From Pseudofrankia coriaricola (GTDB lineage: Bacteria > Actinomycetota > Actinomycetes > Frankiales > Frankiaceae), in NCBI RefSeq assembly GCF_001854805.1, contig NZ_MBLO01000227.1:1-33043 (forward strand): 33,043 nt of DNA, in the 5' to 3' direction. The translations under genes were made by a program, and so were the position numbers. The notes under the pieces are model-generated. The model did no database searches, had not been told where the DNA came from, and was given only the letters and a program-made list of their open reading frames with translations. Positions 1-6,939 of the stretch are shown here, in pieces (the first letter of the stretch is position 1; the number at the start of each line of letters is the position of its first letter).

Positions 1-43
1 CCGGCCCCGGCCATGCACCTCAGCCCCGAAACCACGCCCAAGA

Positions 44-58
44 GGGCGCTCAGCGCCC
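44..58 (-). repeat. Dispersed 3' palindrome, copy 1
   Basis: GGGCGCT and AGCGCCC arms around a single base, followed by GAC on the plus strand. It lies just beyond the terminator-like hairpin of the hemolysin-III gene. Read along that gene's transcript it is GTCGGGCGCTGAGCGCCC, the same orientation as the other copies. The flank (accacgc...aag) is shared with the copy at 29931. Confidence 0.6.
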
Positions 59-61
59 GAC

Positions 62-89
62 GAGGCTGGCGCGTCCAGCGCCCAGCCTC
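62..89 (-). terminator. Hairpin downstream of hemolysin-III gene
   Basis: Arms GAGGCTGGCGC (62-72) and GCGCCCAGCCTC (78-89) pair with one bulged base around a 5-nt loop. The hairpin begins 8 bases after the minus-strand stop at 97. There is no clear U tract, which is common for actinobacterial terminators. Terminator role is inferred. Confidence 0.55.
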
Positions 90-96
90 AACAGCC

Positions 97-819
97 TCAG
101 TAGATCGCGAGCATCAGGGCGATGTAGTGGCAGCAGGCCGCGACGAGGGTGAACGCGTGGAACACCTCGTGGTAGCCGAAGACCTTCGGCGACGGGTCGG
201 GGCGGCGCAGCGCGTAGATGATCGCGCCGACGCTGTAGCAGGCGCCGCCGACGACGAGCAACGTCAGCGTGGCGACGCCGGCCGTGTGCAGGACCTCGGG
301 GAAGACGAAGACCGCGACCCAGCCCAGCGCGATGTAGAGGGGCACGATCAGGTAGCGCGGGGAGTGCAACCACAGCATGCGCAGGACGACGCCCAGCGCC
401 GCTCCGCCCCAGACGACAGCCAGGATCGGCTGCGCTATGTGCCGGGGCATGGCCAGCAGCGCGAAGGGCGTGTACGTCCCCGCGATGAAAACAAAGATCA
501 TCGAGTGGTCGAGCCGCTTCATGAGAGCGCGTGCCCGTGAGGTCGACCACATCGTCCGGTGGTAGAGCGCACTCGTCCCGAACAATGACGTGATGCTGAT
601 CGCGTAAACACCGACCGCGAGCCGGGCGCCAAGCGTCGTCGGCAGCGCCACGGCCACCACGCCGAGCGCCAGGCTTACCGGAAATGCGCCCGCATGTAGC
701 CATCCCCGCATGCGTGGTCGCGTGAGGTCACGCGGGTGCGCTCGCTTGTCAGCGCCGTCGTCGGCGCGGTTGCTGTCAGGTCCTGGGGCGGCCGGCTGCG
801 TCGTCGCGTGAGTGACCAC
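97..819 (-). CDS. Hemolysin III / YqfA family membrane protein
   Basis: A 240-residue integral membrane protein of the hemolysin III (PAQR-like) family. After a hydrophilic N-terminus of about 35 residues comes RMRGWLHAG, then about seven hydrophobic segments. Family landmarks are visible: SALYHR after the second helix, LDHSMIFVFIAGTYTPF in the middle, and HEVFHAF followed by CCHYIAL near the C-terminus. These His/Asp residues are the presumed metal site of the superfamily. The GTG at 819 is chosen because it gives a family-sized protein; the frame stays open upstream but that part does not look like protein, and no strong ribosome binding site precedes the start. It is divergent from pckG. 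Members are named for hemolytic activity of a Bacillus protein; the cellular role here is unknown and it is probably a housekeeping membrane protein. Confidence 0.88.
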   Translation of the reverse strand: MVTHATTQPAAPGPDSNRADDGADKRAHPRDLTRPRMRGWLHAGAFPVSLALGVVAVALPTTLGARLAVGVYAISITSLFGTSALYHRTMWSTSRARALMKRLDHSMIFVFIAGTYTPFALLAMPRHIAQPILAVVWGGAALGVVLRMLWLHSPRYLIVPLYIALGWVAVFVFPEVLHTAGVATLTLLVVGGACYSVGAIIYALRRPDPSPKVFGYHEVFHAFTLVAACCHYIALMLAIY

Positions 820-1063
820 AGCAGAACGATAACCGCAACGGCCGCCGAGGGCGGCACGCCCCGGCGCGCGTCGTGGGGCGGGTCCGTCCCGATGCGTGAT
901 GGATCCGACGTTTCCGCCCCCCGGCGTACCGCGCGACTGTGCATGGAAAGAGCGGTACAGTCTAATGATCCTGAACGCGGCCTCGAGCGTCCCCAGTACA
1001 GGCATCACAGGGTAGCGGCTTCCACTGTAGCCGCTGGTTTGTGACCGCCGGTACACGAGGTCG

Positions 1064-1092
1064 TTCGGGTGCGCAAGCTGCACCTGTATACC
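1064..1092 (+). promoter_or_regulatory. Candidate pckG promoter
   Basis: TTCGGG at 1064-1069 and TATACC at 1087-1092 with a 17-base spacer fit a sigma-70-like layout. The predicted start near 1099 would leave a leader of about 40 bases before the GTG at 1137. The rest of the 317-base divergent gap (820-1136) shows no gene. Confidence 0.35.
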
Positions 1093-1136
1093 GAGGCGAG
1101 AACGCGGCAGGTTCAACGCGAGCGGAGGTGTGAGCT

Positions 1137-2960
1137 GTGACGACCGCGGCACAGATTCCCGGGCTGGATGCCGCCCCGACCAAGCACGCCAGGTTGATCG
1201 CCTGGGTGCGTGAGATCGCCGAACTCACTCAGCCGGACAGGGTGGAGTGGTGCGACGGCTCCGCCGAGGAGTTCGACCGGCTCACCAGCCTGCTCATCGA
1301 GCGCGGGACCTTGGTGAAGCTTAACGAGGAGAAACGTCCCAACAGCTTCTACGCCGCGTCCGACCCGAGCGATGTCGCCCGCGTCGAGGACCGGACCTAC
1401 ATCTGTTCGAAGAATCGCGAGGACGCCGGCCCGACAAACAACTGGGTCGAGCCCGAAGAAATGCGCGGCACGCTTCGCGGCCTGTTCCGCGGGTCTATGC
1501 GGGGCCGCACCATGTACGTTGTCCCATTCTGCATGGGACCGCTCGGCTCGCGTATCTCCGCTCTCGGCGTCGAAATCACCGACTCGGCCTATGTGGCGAT
1601 CTCGATGCGCACGATGACGCGTATGGGTGCCCCAGCGCTCGAACAGCTCGGTGAGGACGGCTTCTTCGTGCCGGCGGTGCACTCACTTGGTGCCCCACTG
1701 GCGCCCGGGCAGGAAGACGTTCCGTGGCCGTGCAACAGCACGAAGTACATCGTCCACTACCCGGAGACCCGGGAGATCTGGTCGTTTGGCTCGGGCTACG
1801 GCGGCAACGCGCTGCTCGGCAAGAAGTGCTACGCGCTGCGGATCGCCTCGGTGATGGCCCGGGACGAGGGCTGGCTCGCCGAGCACATGCTGATCCTCAA
1901 GCTCACCTCCCCGAAGGGCAAGGTCCACTACATCGCGGCCGCCTTCCCGTCGGCCTGCGGCAAGACGAACCTGGCGATGATCATCCCGACGATCCCCGGC
2001 TGGAAGGCCGAGACGGTCGGAGATGACATCGCCTGGATGCGTTTCGGCGAGGACGGCCGGCTCTACGCCGTCAACCCGGAGGCCGGCTTCTTCGGCGTGG
2101 CGCCCGGCACCGGCGCCGAGACGAACCCGAACGCCGTCGAGACCCTCTGGGGCAATGCCGTCTACACCAACGTCGCCCGCACCGACGACGGTGACATCTG
2201 GTGGGAGGGCCTGACCAAGGACAAGCCGGCCCATCTGATCGACTGGAAGGGCCGCGACTGGACGCCGGACTCGTCCGAGCCCGCCGCCCACCCGAACGCC
2301 CGGTTCACCGTCCCCGCCGGCCAGTGCCCGACCATCGCCGAGGAGTGGGAGGACCCGCGCGGCGTGCCGATCTCGGCGATCCTGTTCGGCGGCCGCCGGG
2401 CCACGGCGGTGCCGCTGGTGACGGAGGCGCCCGACTGGCAGCGCGGCGTGTTCTTCGGCTCGATCGTCTCCTCGGAGACGACGGCCGCGCAGGCCGGCGC
2501 GATCGGCAAGCTGCGCCGTGACCCGTTCGCGATGCTGCCGTTCTGCGGCTACAACATGGCCGACTACATGGCCCACTGGCTCGCCACCGGGCAGAAGGCC
2601 GACGCCGCCAAACTCCCGCGGATCTACTACGTCAACTGGTTCCGCAAGAGCCCTGAGGGCAGGTTCCTGTGGCCGGGCTACGGCGAGAACAGCCGCGTCC
2701 TGGCCTGGATCGTCGGCCGGCTGGAGGGCGAGGTGGACGGCGTCGAGTCCGCGCTCGGCGTCCACCCGACGACGGAGTCGTTCAGCACCGATGGCCTGGA
2801 CCTGTCCGAGGCCGACCTCACGACCCTGCTCACCCTCGACACCGAGGTGTGGAAGCAGGAAGCCGCCCTCATCCCCCAGCACTACGACACCTTCGGCGAC
2901 CATCTCCCCGCCGAGCTCTGGGCCGAGCACGAGGCCCTGGTGGAGCGCCTCAACAGCTAG
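1137..2960 (+). CDS. pckG: Phosphoenolpyruvate carboxykinase (GTP)
   Basis: Converts oxaloacetate and GTP to PEP, CO2 and GDP, the entry step of gluconeogenesis, in the cytoplasm. At 607 residues it is full length for the GTP-dependent family. Visible motifs are the kinase-1a P-loop FPSACGKTN with the hyper-reactive Cys at about residue 274, the kinase-2 motif GDDIAWM at about 295-301, and the SNCGKTN-like nucleotide and oxaloacetate binding regions expected around them. The N-terminal region ([24 protein letters not shown]) is typical of actinobacterial enzymes. The GTG start is set by GGAGG at 1124-1128, eight bases upstream. The gene is monocistronic: a divergent gene lies upstream and a strong 15-bp hairpin follows 32 bases after the stop. 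Confidence 0.98.
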   Translation: MTTAAQIPGLDAAPTKHARLIAWVREIAELTQPDRVEWCDGSAEEFDRLTSLLIERGTLVKLNEEKRPNSFYAASDPSDVARVEDRTYICSKNREDAGPTNNWVEPEEMRGTLRGLFRGSMRGRTMYVVPFCMGPLGSRISALGVEITDSAYVAISMRTMTRMGAPALEQLGEDGFFVPAVHSLGAPLAPGQEDVPWPCNSTKYIVHYPETREIWSFGSGYGGNALLGKKCYALRIASVMARDEGWLAEHMLILKLTSPKGKVHYIAAAFPSACGKTNLAMIIPTIPGWKAETVGDDIAWMRFGEDGRLYAVNPEAGFFGVAPGTGAETNPNAVETLWGNAVYTNVARTDDGDIWWEGLTKDKPAHLIDWKGRDWTPDSSEPAAHPNARFTVPAGQCPTIAEEWEDPRGVPISAILFGGRRATAVPLVTEAPDWQRGVFFGSIVSSETTAAQAGAIGKLRRDPFAMLPFCGYNMADYMAHWLATGQKADAAKLPRIYYVNWFRKSPEGRFLWPGYGENSRVLAWIVGRLEGEVDGVESALGVHPTTESFSTDGLDLSEADLTTLLTLDTEVWKQEAALIPQHYDTFGDHLPAELWAEHEALVERLNS

Positions 2961-2992
2961 CCGCCACCCTGGTCACACCAACCCGCACCTGA

Positions 2993-3029
2993 CGATCGCC
3001 CCCGCCGCCCCCGCCGGCGGGGGCGATCG
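2993..3029 (+). terminator. Strong hairpin terminator of pckG
   Basis: Perfect 15-bp stem (2993-3007 with 3015-3029) around a 7-base loop, followed by ccgtttccg. It is an intrinsic terminator-like structure with only a short T run. The remaining gap to 3225 shows no gene. Confidence 0.75.
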
Positions 3030-3224
3030 CCGTTTCCGCCCCCCGGTGGTCGTCGAGGGGGCCGGATCACAACTACGGCAGGGCACAACTAACGATCAAG
3101 CCGCCACCGGCGGTCGCTCTGGACGCGTAGGGAGCTGACAGCGGCAGCGGACTCGCTCGGTGCTTCGGCCGGCGTCCGACTTATCTGGTTTCCGGCGGCC
3201 AGGGGATCCTGGCACCATGGGTCC

Positions 3225-3695
3225 ATGCCCGAGGGACCTGTCGCGCGCGTGCCCCAGGAGCGGGCCGCACGCGCGGTCCGGCCGGGCTTCGTGTTGCCCG
3301 AGACCGAGCTGCGCTGGCGTTTCTCCCGCTCGTCCGGTCCCGGTGGCCAAGGGGTGAACACGACCGACAGCCGTGCCGAGGTCCGCTTCGACGTCGCTCG
3401 CTCGCCCGCCATCCCCGAACCGCTGCGGGAACGAGCGCTTGCCCGGCTGGCTGGGCGCCTGGTGGACGGCGATCTCGTCGTCACGTCGTCTGAGCAGCGC
3501 TCCCAGCTGCGCAACCGTGAGGCGGCGCTCGACCGCCTCGTCGCGCTGCTCCACGACGCCACCGCGCCCCCACCCCGTCGCCGTCGCCCCACCAAGCCCA
3601 CCCGAGGCTCCGTCGAGCGCCGCCTGGACACCAAGCGCCGCCGCTCAGCGACCAAGCGAACCCGCCGGCCGGGCGCCTCCGACGCGGACGGGTAG
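3225..3695 (+). CDS. arfB: Peptidyl-tRNA hydrolase ArfB-like ribosome rescue factor
   Basis: A 156-residue release-factor-like protein. The catalytic GGQ lies at residues 40-42 in SSGPGGQGVN, preceded by a FVLPETELRWRFSRSSG segment that matches the YaeJ/ArfB domain start. The C-terminus from about residue 112 is a basic tail rich in Arg and Lys. In ArfB this tail enters the empty mRNA channel of stalled ribosomes, so that GGQ can hydrolyse the stranded peptidyl-tRNA. There is no codon-recognition domain, which separates it from RF1/RF2. The ATG at 3225 is the only good start; its ribosome binding site is weak. It stands alone between pckG and the convergent YiaA-like gene. Confidence 0.93.
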   Translation: MPEGPVARVPQERAARAVRPGFVLPETELRWRFSRSSGPGGQGVNTTDSRAEVRFDVARSPAIPEPLRERALARLAGRLVDGDLVVTSSEQRSQLRNREAALDRLVALLHDATAPPPRRRRPTKPTRGSVERRLDTKRRRSATKRTRRPGASDADG

Positions 3696-3708
3696 GGCGG
3701 TCCCGTGC

Positions 3709-3760
3709 CGGACGCTCCGCGCCCGGCACCGGGCACCGCCTCTCGGACGCTCCGCGCCCG
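3709..3760 (-). repeat. Tandem degenerate copies of the 3' palindrome
   Basis: The 17-mer CGGACGCTCCGCGCCCG occurs at 3709-3725 and 3744-3760, a 35-base period. On the minus strand each reads CGGGCGCGGAGCGTCCG: arms GGGCGC/GCGTCC with one G-U pair around a GGA loop. This matches the dispersed element (GTCGG-RCGC-tga-GCGY-CC) downstream of the YiaA-like gene ending at 3975. The rest of 3696-3974 shows no gene. Confidence 0.5.
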
Positions 3761-3974
3761 ACGGGCCTGGTTCCGGGCTGGCGTGTATGGCGGTGGTCCG
3801 GCTGGTTTCGGATGGACGAGGTGGTTGCGTTGGCACTGCGCTAATGCGCTGTCAGCAGGCTGTGGCTAGGTCGCGTGGACGGCTCACCAGAACAACGTCA
3901 CATTTCGCCTTGCCCCTTGGCAGTGAGGACCATGGGGTGCCTGGAGCGCCTGCCGCCGGGGTGGCGGGTGGTCG

Positions 3975-4268
3975 TCACGTGTTGGAGGTCGTACGGAACG
4001 GGTCGTGCTCGGCGAGCAGGCGCTCCAGGCGGACCTGGTCCACCCTGCTGACCACGCTGGACGTCTCCTGGTGGTCGCGCACGCACTTGGCGAGCGTGAA
4101 CGTCGAGGTGACGACGTAGAGCAGGCCGATCCCCAGGAGGCCACGCATCCAGGCGTCGCCGGGCAGGTACACGATGGCGACCACGACGCTGATCGTCGAG
4201 ATCGCGAACGACAGGATGGCCTGCACGAAGTACGCGGTGGTCGTCCGCGACGTGGGTGGTTTCGTCAT
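3975..4268 (-). CDS. YiaA/YiaB family small inner-membrane protein
   Basis: A 97-residue protein with two hydrophobic helices, about residues 11-33 and 41-60, joined by a short YLPGDAWMRG turn. A charged C-terminal segment ends LLAEHDPF. The helix pair with LLYVVTSTFTLAKCVRDHQE matches the two-helix YiaA/YiaB domain family as found in actinobacteria. Function is unknown. The ATG at 4268 gives the family-sized protein; no clear Shine-Dalgarno is visible upstream. It is divergent from the sensor kinase gene, with about 170 bases between the chosen starts. Confidence 0.85.
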   Translation of the reverse strand: MTKPPTSRTTTAYFVQAILSFAISTISVVVAIVYLPGDAWMRGLLGIGLLYVVTSTFTLAKCVRDHQETSSVVSRVDQVRLERLLAEHDPFRTTSNT

Positions 4269-4442
4269 GCGGCCAGTGTCGGGACGAACGCGGCGTCCGA
4301 CCTGAGCCGTCGCGCCCAAGGTGTCCTGAGTAATCACGCTCAGGTGCGTTTCGGTCGGTTCTGGAAGACTGGCGCGGTGCCTGACGGCAGGAGTGCGACG
4401 GTGGCGACCGGCGCCCACGACGCGGCGTCTCCGGTGGCGCCC

Positions 4443-5864
4443 ATGGCGCGGTGGTGGCCGCGCGCTTCGCGCACCTGGCGGGCCAGGCCGCCCAGGATGA
4501 TGGGCGGCAGCGGCCCGGAGGGCGCGCGCGGTGCGCTCTGGCGGTCGCTGGCGGTGTTCCGCTGGGTGTCCGTCGGCTACGCGTCCGCCGCCGCGGGCGC
4601 GCGGCTCGACGACGCCTACCGGCCCGCACTGGGCATCGGCCTGCTGGGCGTGATGGTCGGCTGGTCCGCGGCGCTGACCGTGCTGGTGCCGCGCGCCGAC
4701 CGCGGGGACCGGCCACACCTGCTGCGAGGGCTCGTCCTCGCCGACGTCGCGGTCTGCGCCGGCCTGGTGGTCGGCGCCGAGCTCGTCGGCCCGCGGACGA
4801 GCCACGCCCTTCCGATGATGTGGGCGACGAGCGGGGTGTTCGGCGCGGCACTGCTCTGGGGCGCGGCTGGCGGGATCGCGAGCGGGCTGCTGGTGGCGGT
4901 CGTGTTCATCGCGGAGTGGGGCGCGCTGACCGACGCACTGGTGGGGACGAGCATGCTGCTCCTCGTCTCGGGCGCGGTCGCCGGTCACCTGAGCCGCACG
5001 ACGCTGCGGGCGGAGGCGGCGCTCGCCGACGCGCTGGAGGCGCGCGCCGGCGATGCCGAGCGCGAGCGGCTGGCGCGCCGGGTGCACGACGGCGTGCTGC
5101 AGGTCCTCGCGCTGATCGCCCGGGAAGCGCCGCGAGGCATGCCGGCCGAGGATGTCGCGAGGCTCGCCGCGGAACAGGAGAGTACGCTGCGCGACCTGCT
5201 GCGCACGCCCGGCTCTGGCGGACCGAGGGCGACCGCCCGAGGGGCCCCGCCGGAGGCCCCATCCGGGTCGGGCAGGCCAGGCAGGCCGGGCGGGCCGGAT
5301 GTGCGGGTGAGCCGTGGCGGTGCCGCGCGCACCGACCTCGCGGAGGCGTTGCTGGCCCTGGCCCACTCGATAACCACCAGGCTGGCCGGCGACCAGCCCG
5401 CGGCAGCCGACCGGCCCGCGGCTGCCGCCCTGCCCACGGTCGCCGAGCCGGGGATCGGGGAACCGCCCGCGGCCGGCCCCGCGGCCGGGGAGCCCGCCGC
5501 CGGGCAGTCGGCATGGCGGATGGCCGTGACGGTCGCCACGCCTGGTGTCCCGGTGCTGCTGCGGGCGGACCGGGCCGCCGAGGTGGTGGCGGCGGTACGG
5601 GCCGCGCTGGACAACGTCGCCCGGCACGCCGGGACGGGCGCGTCGGCCTGGGTGCTGTTGGAGGACGACGGCGACGAGGTCGTCGTGACGGTCCGGGATG
5701 ACGGTGTCGGCCTGGCGCCAGGGCGGGCCGAGCGGGCCGCGGCCGAGGGGCGTCTGGGCCTGGCGGTCAGCATCCGCGGGCGCATCCGCGACCTCGGCGG
5801 CGAGGTCGCCGTGCTCGGCCGCCCCGGCCAGGGAACGGAGGTCGAGCTGCATGTGCCCCGCTGA
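4443..5864 (+). CDS. MacS-like (NarL-type) sensor histidine kinase
   Basis: A membrane sensor kinase of about 473 residues, the first half of a two-component pair. An N-terminal block of about six hydrophobic segments (about residues 35-180), starting ALWRSLAVFRWVSVGYA, resembles the MacS/DUF5931 sensor domain. A short coiled segment and the HisKA_3 motif RRVHDGVLQVLALI follow, with phospho-acceptor His at about residue 215. The HATPase domain shows the N box ALDNVARHA, the G1 box DDGVGL and the G2-like GRLGLAVSIRGR. A Pro/Ala/Gly-rich linker of about 130 residues separates dimerisation and ATPase domains, longer than usual. The start is uncertain: GTG 4377 and ATG 4497 are in frame. The stop overlaps the regulator gene by 14 bases. 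Confidence 0.9.
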   Translation: MARWWPRASRTWRARPPRMMGGSGPEGARGALWRSLAVFRWVSVGYASAAAGARLDDAYRPALGIGLLGVMVGWSAALTVLVPRADRGDRPHLLRGLVLADVAVCAGLVVGAELVGPRTSHALPMMWATSGVFGAALLWGAAGGIASGLLVAVVFIAEWGALTDALVGTSMLLLVSGAVAGHLSRTTLRAEAALADALEARAGDAERERLARRVHDGVLQVLALIAREAPRGMPAEDVARLAAEQESTLRDLLRTPGSGGPRATARGAPPEAPSGSGRPGRPGGPDVRVSRGGAARTDLAEALLALAHSITTRLAGDQPAAADRPAAAALPTVAEPGIGEPPAAGPAAGEPAAGQSAWRMAVTVATPGVPVLLRADRAAEVVAAVRAALDNVARHAGTGASAWVLLEDDGDEVVVTVRDDGVGLAPGRAERAAAEGRLGLAVSIRGRIRDLGGEVAVLGRPGQGTEVELHVPR

Positions 5865-6591
5865 GCCGTTCGGGACCGGCGCCTCACCCGCGGGGTCGGG
5901 GCCGCCGGCCGACGACACGGCCGAGCGGCCGCGACGGGTGGTGGTCGTGGACGACCATCCGCTGTGGCGCGACGCGCTGAGCCGGGACCTCGACGCGGCC
6001 GGCCTCCAGGTCGTCGGCACGGCTGGGTCTGTTGCCCAGGCACTGCGGGTGGTGGCGGCGACCAGGCCGGACATCGTGGTGCTCGACCTGTCCCTGCCCG
6101 ACGGTTCCGGAGTCGAGGTGATCCAGGGCCTGCTGGCATCGGGCGGCGCGACCGGGTTCCGCGGGTCGGTGCTTGTCGTTTCCGCGTCCGGTGAGCAGGC
6201 GGACGTACTTACGGCCGTCAAGACGGGTGCATCGGGCTACCTGGTCAAGTCGGCCCGTCCCGAGGAGCTCATCGACGCGGTGCGGCGCACCGCCGCGGGC
6301 GAGGCGGTCTTCAGCGCGGGCCTCGCGGCACTGGTCCTCGGCGAGATGTCCCGCGCCGCCAGGGAACCGGCTCCCGCTCGGCACGCGTCTCCCCGGCTGA
6401 CCGCCCGCGAGGTCGAGGTGCTCCGCCTCGTCGCCAAGGGCCTGACCGCCAGGGATGCCGCCGACCGCCTCGGTGTCTCCCCCCGCACCGTCCAGAACCA
6501 CGTCCACAACGTTCTCGGCAAGCTCCAGCTCCGCAACCGCGTGGAACTGGCCCGCTACGCCGTCCTCGAGGGCTACGACGACCCCACCTGA
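5851..6591 (+). CDS. NarL/FixJ-family response regulator
   Basis: A 246-residue DNA-binding regulator, partner of the preceding kinase. The receiver domain spans about residues 28-145, with acidic pair DD at 34-35, phospho-acceptor Asp at about 79 in VVLDLSL, and the conserved Lys in GYLVKSARP. A LuxR-type HTH follows (about 183-240: LTAREVEVLRLVAKG, then SPRTVQNHVHNVLGKL). The ATG at 5851 is supported by GGAGG at 5837-5841. Both the site and the start codon lie inside the kinase gene, so translation is probably coupled. The target genes are not evident. Confidence 0.95.
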   Translation: MCPAEPFGTGASPAGSGPPADDTAERPRRVVVVDDHPLWRDALSRDLDAAGLQVVGTAGSVAQALRVVAATRPDIVVLDLSLPDGSGVEVIQGLLASGGATGFRGSVLVVSASGEQADVLTAVKTGASGYLVKSARPEELIDAVRRTAAGEAVFSAGLAALVLGEMSRAAREPAPARHASPRLTAREVEVLRLVAKGLTARDAADRLGVSPRTVQNHVHNVLGKLQLRNRVELARYAVLEGYDDPT

Positions 6592-6703
6592 CGGCCATGC
6601 ACCGACTAGCCGACCGCATAGCCACATCACCGTAGACAACCGAACCGTCCGACAAGCAGACAGCGCAACTAGTCACAACGAGCGACGGCGCCCCTAGCGC
6701 TGC

Positions 6704-6741
6704 GCCAAACCAGGCATCTCCTGCCAAACCAGGCATCTCCT
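6704..6741. repeat. Exact 19-bp head-to-tail tandem repeat
   Basis: GCCAAACCAGGCATCTCCT occurs twice with no spacer (6704-6722, 6723-6741), in the 348-base gap between the convergent regulator gene and leuS. The gap holds three other repeats and no gene. Confidence 0.8.
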
Positions 6742-6797
6742 CATCCCGGCACCACACCAGCCACGCCCATCCGCCTGTATGTGGCACCACGCCGGGA

Positions 6798-6812
6798 GGA
6801 CGCTCAGCGTCC
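6798..6812 (-). repeat. Dispersed 3' palindrome, copy 2 (leuS side)
   Basis: GGACGCT and AGCGTCC arms around C, followed by GAC. Compared with copies at 44 and 29931, one stem pair is A-T instead of G-C, with both sides changed. Read along leuS it is GTCGGACGCTGAGCGTCC, about 130 bases after the leuS stop. Confidence 0.6.
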
Positions 6813-6835
6813 GACGGCGACGCGGGCCCGGGGTT

Positions 6836-6908
6836 CCTGCCGGATCGCGAAGCCGGGGTCCCTGCCGGATCGCGAAGCGATCTGGGAGGTCTGCTGGGAG
6901 GTCTGGGT
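6836..6908. repeat. CCTGCCGGA-family repeat, copy 1
   Basis: The 18-mer CCTGCCGGATCGCGAAGC occurs at 6836-6853 and 6861-6878. The second copy runs into GCGATC, giving a GATCGC-GAA-GCGATC hairpin (6868-6882). A duplicated CTGGGAGGTCTG motif follows. The same core and GATCTGGGAGGTC tail occur near 11740-11795. Confidence 0.65.
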
Positions 6909-6939
6909 CGCGCCAGCGACCTTCCGGCCCAGCGTCGCC

